Below, in pieces: positions 1-6,988 of a stretch of DNA of 11,582 bases. Source of the stretch: Mariprofundaceae bacterium (GTDB lineage: Bacteria > Pseudomonadota > Zetaproteobacteria > Mariprofundales > Mariprofundaceae); the NCBI GenBank assembly GCA_030950975.1, contig JAUZQL010000003.1, positions 1-11,582 of the forward strand, in the 5' to 3' direction. Position 1 is the first letter of the stretch. The number at the start of each line of letters is the position of its first letter. The translations under genes were made by a program, and so were the position numbers. A model generated the notes under the pieces. It was not told the DNA's origin. It made no database searches and was given only the letters and a program-made list of their open reading frames with translations.

Positions 1-777
1 ATTTTGATCATCGATCAATTCTTTAAGCCCTTCTTGATTCATGTTCTTTAAGATATTTTCCATCTGTTGCCTTGAACAACTGCATTGATAAGCATAAGCA
101 TCACGCCCCACGACTATACAATGTAGGCTAGTCAATGATTCTAAAATCTGTTCAGGTGTATTTTTTTCCAATGTTTCATTCGGAATTTTAGCCAAGCTTT
201 CGACCGCTTGAAACCAATCATCATCCGAGCAACCCGGCATGGCTTCAATCAAAATCGCTAAATCACCAAACAACACCACATCCGCATGAGTTTGCACCGA
301 TTGATTCAAATAATGCACGATATGATCAGCAAGGTATTCCGATTGATGTTCAATGGTGGAGACATACGGTTGACCAAAACCCAAATCACGCACCGTTGAA
401 ATATGCAGTGTATCTCCCATCCATGATGCCATGCCACCTTTCTGATTGCGTTGACCCTTGTTATTTTCTTGCCAATTCACATAACCACGCACTGCTCCTG
501 AACGTGATTCACATAATATCCGTTGAATGGGCGCTTGAGCTTGCTGGCTATCCAATTGTAAAACTTGACGAACACCACCCTTGCTTACGCTCAATAAAAG
601 AATGGATGCCAATAAACTTTGTCCAAAAAGAGCACCTGCTTCATGGCTTAATCCGTGGGTTGTAGCGGCGGTTTTAATAATATGTGTACCACGAATGATT
701 GCCCCTCGGCATTTCGCATCAGGCAATAAAAAACGGATTAATTCATCGTTGTTCATCGAATTTGATGGTTGAGCCAT
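1..777 (-). CDS. hslO: Hsp33 redox-regulated chaperonin, C-terminus cut by window edge
   Basis: Cytoplasmic holdase activated by oxidation. In the family, a C-terminal zinc site (CxC plus CxxC) releases zinc under oxidative stress and the protein then binds unfolding clients. The minus-strand frame is open from 777 to the window edge, giving 259 residues. Family features seen are an N-terminal RGAIIRG stretch near residues 30-36, SHEAGALFGQSLLAS, GGVRQVLQLDSQ, MPGC in place of the usual LPGA, and the first half of the zinc motif, CSC (C232, C234). The CxxC half and about 30 residues lie outside the window. I chose ATG 777 because GAGGTG sits 5 bases upstream (783-788). The alternative ATG 756 makes a neat ATGA overlap with the phosphatase stop but has no ribosome site. 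The gene overlaps the HAD phosphatase gene by 25 bases and is the last visible gene of the train. Confidence 0.93.
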   Translation of the reverse strand, partial: MAQPSNSMNNDELIRFLLPDAKCRGAIIRGTHIIKTAATTHGLSHEAGALFGQSLLASILLLSVSKGGVRQVLQLDSQQAQAPIQRILCESRSGAVRGYVNWQENNKGQRNQKGGMASWMGDTLHISTVRDLGFGQPYVSTIEHQSEYLADHIVHYLNQSVQTHADVVLFGDLAILIEAMPGCSDDDWFQAVESLAKIPNETLEKNTPEQILESLTSLHCIVVGRDAYAYQCSCSRQQMENILKNMNQEGLKELIDDQN

Positions 778-1400
778 GTATGCACCTCTGGAATATTCGC
801 AAAGACCTTGCTTGCACCGACATGTTGTAATTCTTCTGACGAGAAGGAGGCACTGATTCCCACAGCATACGATTCCGCTCGTACAGCTGCTTTCATATCC
901 GCAATGCCATCCCCAATCATCACTGTTTTGTGAATATCGACACCCATTGCTTTTGCCGCAACATATAAACTTGCGGGATCAGGCTTGTTTGCCCGTTCTT
1001 TGACTTTCCCGACAATCGTATGAATCAATGGCTGCCATCCAAGATGTTGAAGTTGATGTTCAGCACGGTGTTGCCCTTTACTGGTAACAATAGCCACAGG
1101 CATGCCCTGCTTCTGCATATCTTTCAAAAATATTTCAGCACCCAATAAAGGTTTCAAACCTGTCAAATAATCTTCATCATGCAATTCAATAAAACGTTGA
1201 CTTGCAGCTTCTTGATGCGCACCAAAAAGTTTTTTCATGCTGCAATCGCCTTGACCTGTATGCCTGCGAACTTCTCTCTCAGACAATATGGGCAAATCAA
1301 ATTCTTTCAGTGTTTGCTGCATCGCACGTACAATGGGTGTGAACGCATCGACAATCGTGCCATCCATATCCAATAAAACGGCGTGTATATCAAGCGGCAC
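753..1400 (-). CDS. HAD-superfamily phosphatase, phosphoglycolate-phosphatase-like
   Basis: Predicted cytoplasmic Mg-dependent phosphatase of the Gph/PGMB-like HAD group; the substrate is not determined. With a GTG start at 1400 it has 215 residues, normal for the group. All four HAD motifs are visible: DMDGT (nucleophile D11, acid D13), VTSKG (T106/S107), the KPDP lysine (K139) and IGDGIAD (D164, D168). The stretch between motifs I and II fits an alpha-helical cap. GTG 1400 is chosen because GGAG lies 7 bases upstream (1408-1411) and the protein then begins just before the first strand, as is usual. A TTG at 1421 would add seven residues but has no ribosome site. It overlaps the aminotransferase gene upstream by 11 bases and hslO downstream by 25. 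Phosphoglycolate, a nucleotide or a sugar phosphate are all possible substrates. Confidence 0.88.
   Translation of the reverse strand: MPLDIHAVLLDMDGTIVDAFTPIVRAMQQTLKEFDLPILSEREVRRHTGQGDCSMKKLFGAHQEAASQRFIELHDEDYLTGLKPLLGAEIFLKDMQKQGMPVAIVTSKGQHRAEHQLQHLGWQPLIHTIVGKVKERANKPDPASLYVAAKAMGVDIHKTVMIGDGIADMKAAVRAESYAVGISASFSSEELQHVGASKVFANIPEVHTWLNHQIR
783..788 (-). promoter_or_regulatory. Ribosome binding site deciding the hslO start
   Basis: GAGGTG on the minus strand lies 5 bases before ATG 777, inside the end of the upstream phosphatase gene. It supports 777 over ATG 756. The same GAGGTG element with 5-base spacing precedes the aminotransferase gene. Confidence 0.6.
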
Positions 1401-2250
1401 GTAAGCGCTCCATTTCCTCAATCATCCATTGACGAATACGCAAGGTCGTTTTTCCTGCCTTGCCATCACCCACGCTAGTGTCATTCAACGTGGTAATCGG
1501 CATGACTGCATTGGTTGTGCTACTCATCATCATTTCAGTGATCCCTGCTTCATCCAATGTCCAAGCACGTTCCATCACTGCTAGACCATGAGCTTTTGCC
1601 ACGTTCAATGCCATTTTTCGAGTAATACCGCCCAATACTTGGTGATCCAAAGGATGGGTGACCAAGACACCATCAATGATGGCAAGAATATTGGTCGAAC
1701 AACCTTCCAAGACATGCCCTTGCTCATTTAGCCAAAACGCTTCATCGGCATGACGTGCATGGGCTTCTTGTTTCCCCATCACGCTGGCAAGCAGTGCAAT
1801 GGATTTGATTTCACAATGTTTCCAACGAATATCTTGTAAAGTAATACCACGCACACCTGTAGCTATTTTTTCATTCGATGGTTGTGGTAAGTGGCGCGAT
1901 GTCACAATCAATGTCGGTGTTAGCTTGCCCTGTGGCAGATGTGAACGTGGCGAAGCACCTCGGGTAATTTGCACATAAATCATCGCATCAGCATAAGGAT
2001 TGCGCTCATACGTTTCTTGAATCAACACTGCCATCTCATCCAAACTGCATGGCAAAGGAATGTTCACACCATCACATGAGCGTTGCAAACGTGCTAAATG
2101 GGCATCCAAATCCAAGAAATGACCGCCAAAACATGCCACCACTTCATAAATACCATCGGCAAATTGAAAACCACGATCTTCGATATGAATCGTAGCATCA
2201 TCCAAGGACATAAACTGCCCATTCACATAAGCTGTAAGTGTTGGATTCAT
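1390..2250 (-). CDS. dat: D-amino-acid aminotransferase (D-alanine transaminase)
   Basis: Class IV PLP-dependent aminotransferase. The Dat reaction moves the amino group of D-alanine to 2-oxoglutarate, giving pyruvate and D-glutamate. The protein has 286 residues, close to the usual 280-290. It opens with the Dat-like YVNGQFM and EDRGFQFADGIYE segments. The PLP-lysine segment EIKSIALLASV (K149) matches the EIKS/DIKS form typical of Dat rather than branched-chain enzymes, and LEGCSTNIL supplies the PLP-contacting segment. It has no signal peptide, so it is cytoplasmic. ATG 2250 overlaps the dacA stop as ATGA, and GAGGTG lies 5 bases upstream (2256-2261). Coupling to a D,D-carboxypeptidase suggests it handles D-Ala freed from peptidoglycan or supplies D-Glu. 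Aminodeoxychorismate lyase or IlvE are less likely alternatives. Confidence 0.9.
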   Translation of the reverse strand: MNPTLTAYVNGQFMSLDDATIHIEDRGFQFADGIYEVVACFGGHFLDLDAHLARLQRSCDGVNIPLPCSLDEMAVLIQETYERNPYADAMIYVQITRGASPRSHLPQGKLTPTLIVTSRHLPQPSNEKIATGVRGITLQDIRWKHCEIKSIALLASVMGKQEAHARHADEAFWLNEQGHVLEGCSTNILAIIDGVLVTHPLDHQVLGGITRKMALNVAKAHGLAVMERAWTLDEAGITEMMMSSTTNAVMPITTLNDTSVGDGKAGKTTLRIRQWMIEEMERLRAA

Positions 2251-3428
2251 GGTTGCACCTCATCTTTATTTTTATTTTCCCACCACAAACGAAGTTCATC
2301 CCATTGGCGACCAAACCAACCCGCAGCTTCAACATTGCGTACAGCTAACATCGGCACATGTGAAAGAACCGTCTGTTGTTTGTGATGTTCAAGCACAGCT
2401 TCGATATTACCAATGGTTTGACCTTGTTGAATCGGTGCATGTTGTGGCGCTTTATAAAGCAAATGAAATTGAAGTTCTTTCTCAAAGCCTTTAGGGACGG
2501 TCACGGCAATACGATGTGCAGGTTTTAACCAAACATGATCGCTCGTGCCGCCATAAACGGCAATCTTACGGCGTATATCACGTTCTAGTGGACGCATGGT
2601 GACAAAGTTACGAAACCCATGTTCCAAAAGAATTTTCGATTGATTGGCGCGTTCTCGATTTGATTTTGTACCAAAAACAGCCGAAATAAAGCGTGTGCCA
2701 TTGCGCTGTGCTGAACCGACCAAACAATAACCAGCTTCTTGTGTATGCCCTGTTTTTAAACCATCCGCTCCCTTCATCGTCCATAATAGACGATTTCGAT
2801 TGGGTTGTTTACGACCATCATAGGTAAAATCACGTTCTGAAAATACTTTGTATTCTTCAGGAAAATCACGCCACAAGGCTGTGGCAAGCAATGCCATATC
2901 CAAGGCTGAACTGTAATGTCCTTTGGCGGGATAGCCTGTCGCATTAACAAAGTGACTATGCTTCATGCCCAAGACTTTGGCTTTTGCATTCATACGTTGT
3001 GCAAAGGCTGCTTCACTGCCTGAAATATGTTCTGCCATGACAATACAAGCATCATTGCCTGAATACGTGGCAATACCATGAATTAAATCGCCGACTTTAG
3101 GGTGCATGCGTGGCTCTAAAAACATGGTGCTACCACCAATTTTCCATGCCTTTTTACTCACACTTAAGCGTTCATCTTTGTTGAGGCGACCCAATTTTAA
3201 ATCTTCAAAAATAAGATAAAGTGTCATCAACTTGGTCAAACTTGCAGGTGGCAACTGTTCTGTAGCATTGTGTTGCACAATCACTTGTTCTGATTGAGCA
3301 TCAATCAATGCCCAAGACTTTGCTTGCAAGGTTGGTGCTGTCGGCCAATCACTGCTGTGCGTTTGTGCATAGGCAAGCGATGTGATACTCATGCTTATAA
3401 TCCAACCAATCCATTTTAACCAGGCCAT
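2247..3428 (-). CDS. dacA: D-alanyl-D-alanine carboxypeptidase (PBP5/6 type)
   Basis: Low-molecular-weight penicillin-binding protein that trims the terminal D-Ala of peptidoglycan stem peptides in the periplasm. It has 393 residues, normal for the family. A signal peptide covers residues 1-21, with likely cleavage after AYA. The three active-site motifs are intact: SLTK (nucleophile S63, K66), SGN (S123-N125) and KTG (K225-G227). Residues from about 285 form the beta-rich PBP5 C-terminal domain. The tail (WDELRLWWENKNKD) could be an amphipathic anchor, but it is more charged than the Escherichia coli one. ATG 3428 has a full GGAGG 10 bases upstream (3439-3443) and overlaps the pseudouridine synthase gene by 13 bases. 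Its stop overlaps the dat start as ATGA. The rlpA-dacA neighbourhood is common in proteobacteria. Confidence 0.95.
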   Translation of the reverse strand: MAWLKWIGWIISMSITSLAYAQTHSSDWPTAPTLQAKSWALIDAQSEQVIVQHNATEQLPPASLTKLMTLYLIFEDLKLGRLNKDERLSVSKKAWKIGGSTMFLEPRMHPKVGDLIHGIATYSGNDACIVMAEHISGSEAAFAQRMNAKAKVLGMKHSHFVNATGYPAKGHYSSALDMALLATALWRDFPEEYKVFSERDFTYDGRKQPNRNRLLWTMKGADGLKTGHTQEAGYCLVGSAQRNGTRFISAVFGTKSNRERANQSKILLEHGFRNFVTMRPLERDIRRKIAVYGGTSDHVWLKPAHRIAVTVPKGFEKELQFHLLYKAPQHAPIQQGQTIGNIEAVLEHHKQQTVLSHVPMLAVRNVEAAGWFGRQWDELRLWWENKNKDEVQP

Positions 3429-4282
3429 TGCCAGTTTTCCTCCGTTTCAGCGATCCATTCCATATCTTTAGAAAGTGCAGGTTTATTCACACGCAAAGCG
3501 TGGGCATGTAACATTAAACGATGATGACGTTGCCCTTGATAACGTCGGTCACCAACAATCGGTGAACCTATGTGGGATAAATGAACACGCAATTGATGCG
3601 TGCGACCTGTATGCGGTATCAATTGAAGTAAGGCTACATTGCCTCGCCGTTCCAATACTTTGACTTCCGTATCACAAGCTCGCCCACTGCTTTTTACATG
3701 GAAACGTCCCAAGCGGTCTTTTTGTTTAGCAATCGGCAAAGTGATGCGCTGTTCATCCCATTCGGGTGCAGGTGATACCAAAGCAAGATATGATTTTTTG
3801 ACATGTGAGTGCCACAGTGCTTGCAAGTGTTGCAACTGTTTGGCATCCGAACACAACAACATCAAACCCGACGTATCACGATCCAAACGATGTACAGGGC
3901 GCAATAATTTTGCTTGTCTTGGATGCATATTCAGGTGTTTTGCCAAGGCATCAGGGATACAAGCTTTGCTACGGTGCAAAGCTTCTTGGGCATATTGACC
4001 CGTACGTTTGTGAATGAGGTAGAGATGCCGTTGTTGCCAAATCAGTTGTTCTGCTTCAAATGGAACGAGTTCTTCATCCAACATGACCACACGCAGACTT
4101 TCCCCACCTTGAAGCATCAAGCCTGCTTTGCGTGTTCGTTTTTTATTCACATAGACACTTCCATCATCAATGACGGTACGAATACGTCGTTTGGAAAGTG
4201 GAACATTGGCAAGAAGTTCAGCCAATGCACTATCTAAACGCATGGGTTCACTGCTTTGAAATGTAAAACGTTGATCAAACAT
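3416..4282 (-). CDS. RluA-family RNA pseudouridine synthase (RluC/RluD-like)
   Basis: Isomerises uridine to pseudouridine in RNA, probably 23S rRNA; the target site cannot be read from sequence. The protein has 288 residues. An S4-like RNA-binding domain covers about residues 14-65 (MRLDSALAELL, with SVYVNKKRTRKAG). The catalytic loop HRLDRDTSG contains the expected aspartate D134, and GRTHQLRVHL and the late RLMLHA motif are present. It is odd that the normally conserved segment with NKPxG reads LIHKRTG here, so the residues before the catalytic loop are diverged. The start lacks a ribosome site but overlaps the upstream small ORF stop by 8 bases, pointing to translational coupling. Its 3' end overlaps dacA by 13 bases. 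It sits between rlpA and dacA, which are often adjacent, so it may be an insertion into a conserved cluster. Confidence 0.88.
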   Translation of the reverse strand: MFDQRFTFQSSEPMRLDSALAELLANVPLSKRRIRTVIDDGSVYVNKKRTRKAGLMLQGGESLRVVMLDEELVPFEAEQLIWQQRHLYLIHKRTGQYAQEALHRSKACIPDALAKHLNMHPRQAKLLRPVHRLDRDTSGLMLLCSDAKQLQHLQALWHSHVKKSYLALVSPAPEWDEQRITLPIAKQKDRLGRFHVKSSGRACDTEVKVLERRGNVALLQLIPHTGRTHQLRVHLSHIGSPIVGDRRYQGQRHHRLMLHAHALRVNKPALSKDMEWIAETEENWQWPG

Positions 4283-4433
4283 CTTGTTTGTTCTGTTGTT
4301 GTGTTAAAATATGGATAACCTCATCATGGGTAGGTATTTCTTCAGATAAACTGTTTTTAGGGGGTATCGGGAAACATTCGAGGGTGATACCACGGCTATG
4401 CCCACCGCCTGCAATGATACTGTGAATGGTCAT
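4275..4433 (-). CDS. Unrecognised 52-residue small protein between rlpA and the pseudouridine synthase gene
   Basis: I do not recognise this family. The frame starts at ATG 4433, which overlaps the rlpA stop as ATGA, and ends in TGA at 4275-4277, eight bases inside the pseudouridine synthase gene. It exactly fills what would otherwise be a 147-base gap in a train of overlapping genes. GGTGG lies 4 bases before the start (4438-4442). The product begins MTIHSIIAGGGHSRGITLE, has one cysteine (residue 20) followed by a proline-rich FPIPPKN, and then an acidic and polar half ending in a glutamine/asparagine-rich tail. No signal peptide, membrane segment or metal motif is visible. It could be a real small protein, a coupling leader for the next gene, or a gene remnant. 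Position and ribosome site favour translation; the function is unknown. Confidence 0.6.
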   Translation of the reverse strand: MTIHSIIAGGGHSRGITLECFPIPPKNSLSEEIPTHDEVIHILTQQQNKQDV

Positions 4434-5224
4434 TGAACCACCATGATGGGATGAGTATAACCATCTTGTTTGAGTTGTGATTGTATTTTTTGACTACGCC
4501 ATTCAGTGGCAAAAGGGCCAAGTTGTACACGATAAAGGTGATCATGTTGGCTCTGAATCATATTTACGGAAGGGTAATCTTGCATCAAATCTTGGCGCAA
4601 CTCACTAGCACTTGCACGCGAGCGAAATGCCCCAACTTGTATATAAATACGCCCATTGATTTGGCGTTGACGCCGATGCTCTTGACTACGTGTGTTCGCT
4701 GTTTGCCCATTCGCATCTAAAGTTTGAACACGCACACGTGTGATACCTTTTTTATCATACCCCAAAGCTTTTGCCGCTGCATAGGATAAATCAATAATTC
4801 TATCTTTCACAAACGGCCCTCGATCATTGATACGAACCACTACAGAACGACCATTGGATAAATTAGTTACACGCACACGGCTTGGCAGTGGCAATGTTGT
4901 ATGTGCTGCTGTCATCGCATACATATCATAACGCTCACCATTGGCTGTTTTTCTACCGTTAAATTTTTTGCCATACCATGATGCCATACCTGTACGATCA
5001 TAATGTTCGCCGCTTGCCAAAGGATAATACCAAACACCTGCCACTTGATAAGGTGAACCCGTTTTTGTTTTTACATGTTTGATGGGTGCTGGTGCTGGTG
5101 CTGAGTAGGCTTTGTGGTGATCATATATCGGCTGGATTGGGCGGCGATGGTGAGTACAACTGCTAAGTAATAGAGTTATCAAAATAACACTAAAATAGTT
5201 CATCCATAAATATGATTTAAGCAT
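4430..5224 (-). CDS. rlpA: RlpA: septal lipoprotein, lytic-transglycosylase type, with SPOR domain
   Basis: Outer-membrane lipoprotein. In Pseudomonas the homologue cleaves glycan strands lacking stem peptides at the division site. The chosen start gives 264 residues. A lipoprotein signal ends in the lipobox LSSC (lipidated C23). A linker with an alternating Ala-Pro run follows. The double-psi beta-barrel domain covers about 79-170, with GMASWYG, AAHTTLP (H108) and INDRGPF (D134), matching the catalytic His and Asp of the family. A C-terminal SPOR domain (about 192-264, starting YIQVGAF) should bind denuded peptidoglycan. ATG 5224 puts the lipoprotein signal at the N-terminus and overlaps the mltB stop by 8 bases. 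The same frame extends up to 5314, but that would bury the signal behind 30 residues. ATG 5203 is a weaker alternative. It works with the neighbouring mltB and dacA products in peptidoglycan turnover. Confidence 0.93.
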   Translation of the reverse strand: MLKSYLWMNYFSVILITLLLSSCTHHRRPIQPIYDHHKAYSAPAPAPIKHVKTKTGSPYQVAGVWYYPLASGEHYDRTGMASWYGKKFNGRKTANGERYDMYAMTAAHTTLPLPSRVRVTNLSNGRSVVVRINDRGPFVKDRIIDLSYAAAKALGYDKKGITRVRVQTLDANGQTANTRSQEHRRQRQINGRIYIQVGAFRSRASASELRQDLMQDYPSVNMIQSQHDHLYRVQLGPFATEWRSQKIQSQLKQDGYTHPIMVVQ

Positions 5225-6242
5225 GGGTTTGGCAAGCCTCACAACCCATGAGTGCCGCAAGTTCGGTGACTGCCATCGCATAATTATACGAGCGATTCCA
5301 ACGTGTAATGACATAAAAATTATAATCGACCAAAGCCGTCTGTTTGCCTTGGTGAGTGGTCATTTCAATCAAGGTGACTTTATCATCATCATGCCAACGT
5401 CCATCCAATGGTGGCAATGATGCACGCATATCCGCCAATCGATGCCAATGTTGAAAGCCTTGTTTCAGGTGTAATGACTTGCTTTTTAAAGCTTCATCGC
5501 TTGAAAGCCAGTGGGCTAGTGCTTGTGTGTGATTCCATCCATGATGTTGAAAATAATTGGCAACGCTATCAATAATATCAGCGGGTGATGTCCATACATT
5601 ACGCTTACCATCGCCATCGCTATCCACAGCATAAGCACGATATGATGATGGAATAAATTGTGTCGTACCAAAGGCACCTGCGTAAGAACCTTTAAACTCA
5701 AGTGGATTTAAGCCTTCTTCTTGGCATAACAATAACAATTCACCCAATTCTTTACGGAAAAATTTTGCCCGACGTGGATAGCCCGTTGCCAAGGTAAATA
5801 ATGAATTGACCACTGCATCATTACCACGATTTTCACCATAACGTGTTTCCATGCCTAAAATGGCCGCAATAATTTCTTTTTGCACGCCATATTTTTCTTC
5901 AGATGCGGCAAAAATGTCTGCATGTTGTTGCAAATAGGCTTGACCTTTTTTTGCCAACCGTGGATGGACAAAAAGAGGGCGATATTCGGCATAGGTTCGA
6001 GATTCATAAGGTGTTTTCATACGTTTAATAATCGAAGCATCAAACACCGCTTGCATGATGATGGGTTCAATTATTTTCTTGGATAAACCTGTTTCCTTGC
6101 CCAGTTGTTTGATCAATTCTAAACGCTGAGCATGTTGACTTTCAGCATAAAGAAGAGATGGGGCAAGGGTGATGGTTGCCAAAGCAGGCACGCCAGCTTT
6201 GATGAAGCTTCGACGTGTCAATGTAAACGGATATTTTTGCAT
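5217..6242 (-). CDS. mltB: Membrane-bound lytic transglycosylase B homologue with Tat-type signal
   Basis: Cleaves the MurNAc-GlcNAc bond of peptidoglycan in the periplasm, leaving 1,6-anhydro-MurNAc ends. It has 341 residues. The family core (SLT_2) is clear: IAAILGMETRYGENRG with catalytic E132, the NSLFTLATGYPRRAKFF segment, GAFGTTQFIPSSY, an EF-hand-like calcium loop DSDGDGKRNVW and the final NFYVITRWNRSYNYAMAV block. The N-terminus is not a lipobox: it reads TLTRRSFIKAG (R10, R11), a canonical twin-arginine motif, followed by a hydrophobic stretch and likely cleavage after LLYA (A33). The C-terminus carries an extra tail with C334-x-x-C337. No ribosome site is obvious at ATG 6242, but no other start keeps the Tat signal. 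It is preceded by the only clear gap of the train and overlaps rlpA by 8 bases. Confidence 0.92.
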   Translation of the reverse strand: MQKYPFTLTRRSFIKAGVPALATITLAPSLLYAESQHAQRLELIKQLGKETGLSKKIIEPIIMQAVFDASIIKRMKTPYESRTYAEYRPLFVHPRLAKKGQAYLQQHADIFAASEEKYGVQKEIIAAILGMETRYGENRGNDAVVNSLFTLATGYPRRAKFFRKELGELLLLCQEEGLNPLEFKGSYAGAFGTTQFIPSSYRAYAVDSDGDGKRNVWTSPADIIDSVANYFQHHGWNHTQALAHWLSSDEALKSKSLHLKQGFQHWHRLADMRASLPPLDGRWHDDDKVTLIEMTTHQGKQTALVDYNFYVITRWNRSYNYAMAVTELAALMGCEACQTHA

Positions 6243-6298
6243 GCGGGGACGCTAAAAAGGAAGCCATCGATAGGCAACCATTGCGACACAATCAGGCG
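6243..6298 (-). other. Gap before mltB with weak hairpin and T-run
   Basis: This is the only non-overlapping junction in the long minus-strand train. On the minus strand GGTTGCC, a 7-base loop and GGCTTCC form an imperfect stem (five G-C pairs around a T-T internal loop), followed directly by TTTTT. It could be a weak terminator or attenuator, with a promoter for mltB nearby, but no convincing -35/-10 pair was found. No ribosome site is obvious before mltB. Confidence 0.25.
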
Positions 6299-6988
6299 TT
6301 AGCATAGCCAATAAGGTTGTTGTCTTGACCAAGCATGTAGCTTTTGTCGTTGGCTTAAATAATCAGGCGCAAATTCAGCAACACGTTGCCAAAATTCATC
6401 GGAATGATTGAAGTGCTGAAGGTGTGATAACTCATGCACCATGACATAACGTATGACATCGTGAGGCAATAATAACAATTTGGCATTGAGGTTAATGCGT
6501 CGCTGACTAGAGCAACTTCCCCAACGTGTTTTTTGCAAACGAATCGAAACCGACTTATAGCTTTCACCCATTTCTTGGGCTATTCCAAACAACATGGCGG
6601 AGAAACACATGCTTGCCCGATGTTTGAGCCAATGTTGTAAGATTTTGGCGATTGCCATATCACTTATAAATGAAACGGTTAATTCATCATCATCATCTTC
6701 TTCATAAGCATTGATATCACTAGCGATATACTTGATTGTAATCGTTTGTTTTAATAACGGTAAATCAATGCTGTTGGGGCGTACATGAATAGGTTCATGG
6801 TTTGTTTGCTTGCTTTGCTGATGTTTGAGAATCCAATCGTGATGACTGCGTACTAGATTCGCTGCTTGATTAGGATTCATTGTCTCAGGCAATACCACTT
6901 CTAACACACCATTGGATTTGATTGTTAAATGTGCATGTTTGGCACGTTTGGATATACGGACTTCATAATCGGGCAATGTTTGATTCAT
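6299..6988 (-). CDS. YgjP-like (M48/DUF45) zinc metallopeptidase
   Basis: Predicted cytoplasmic zinc peptidase of the YgjP / DUF45 family, whose substrates are poorly known. The chosen start gives 229 residues, normal for the family. The signature region is clear: WGSCSSQRRINLN (156-168), then VMVHELSHLQHFNHSDEFW with zinc ligands H185 and H189, catalytic E186, and probably H195 as third ligand. An N-terminal beta region (residues 8-35) and the WIL helix are typical. A very acidic EEDDDDE patch occupies residues 96-102. No signal peptide is present. ATG 6988 overlaps the SDR stop as ATGA. The frame runs on up to 7108, but the extra 40 residues would lie wholly inside the SDR gene and do not resemble the family N-terminus. 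Linkage to murein genes does not reveal its substrate. Confidence 0.88.
   Translation of the reverse strand: MNQTLPDYEVRISKRAKHAHLTIKSNGVLEVVLPETMNPNQAANLVRSHHDWILKHQQSKQTNHEPIHVRPNSIDLPLLKQTITIKYIASDINAYEEDDDDELTVSFISDMAIAKILQHWLKHRASMCFSAMLFGIAQEMGESYKSVSIRLQKTRWGSCSSQRRINLNAKLLLLPHDVIRYVMVHELSHLQHFNHSDEFWQRVAEFAPDYLSQRQKLHAWSRQQPYWLC

Noticed and set aside
396..665. Plus-strand open frame opposite hslO
   Set aside because: It is antisense to a well-supported Hsp33 frame, and its translation has no recognisable domain.
5225..5314. Extended rlpA start adding 30 residues
   Set aside because: It lies inside mltB and would put the lipoprotein signal and lipobox more than 50 residues into the protein. 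ATG 5224 gives a proper lipoprotein signal.
5516..5701. Minus-strand 61-residue hydrophobic frame inside mltB
   Set aside because: It is an alternative frame within the conserved MltB catalytic region, with no ribosome site or independent support.
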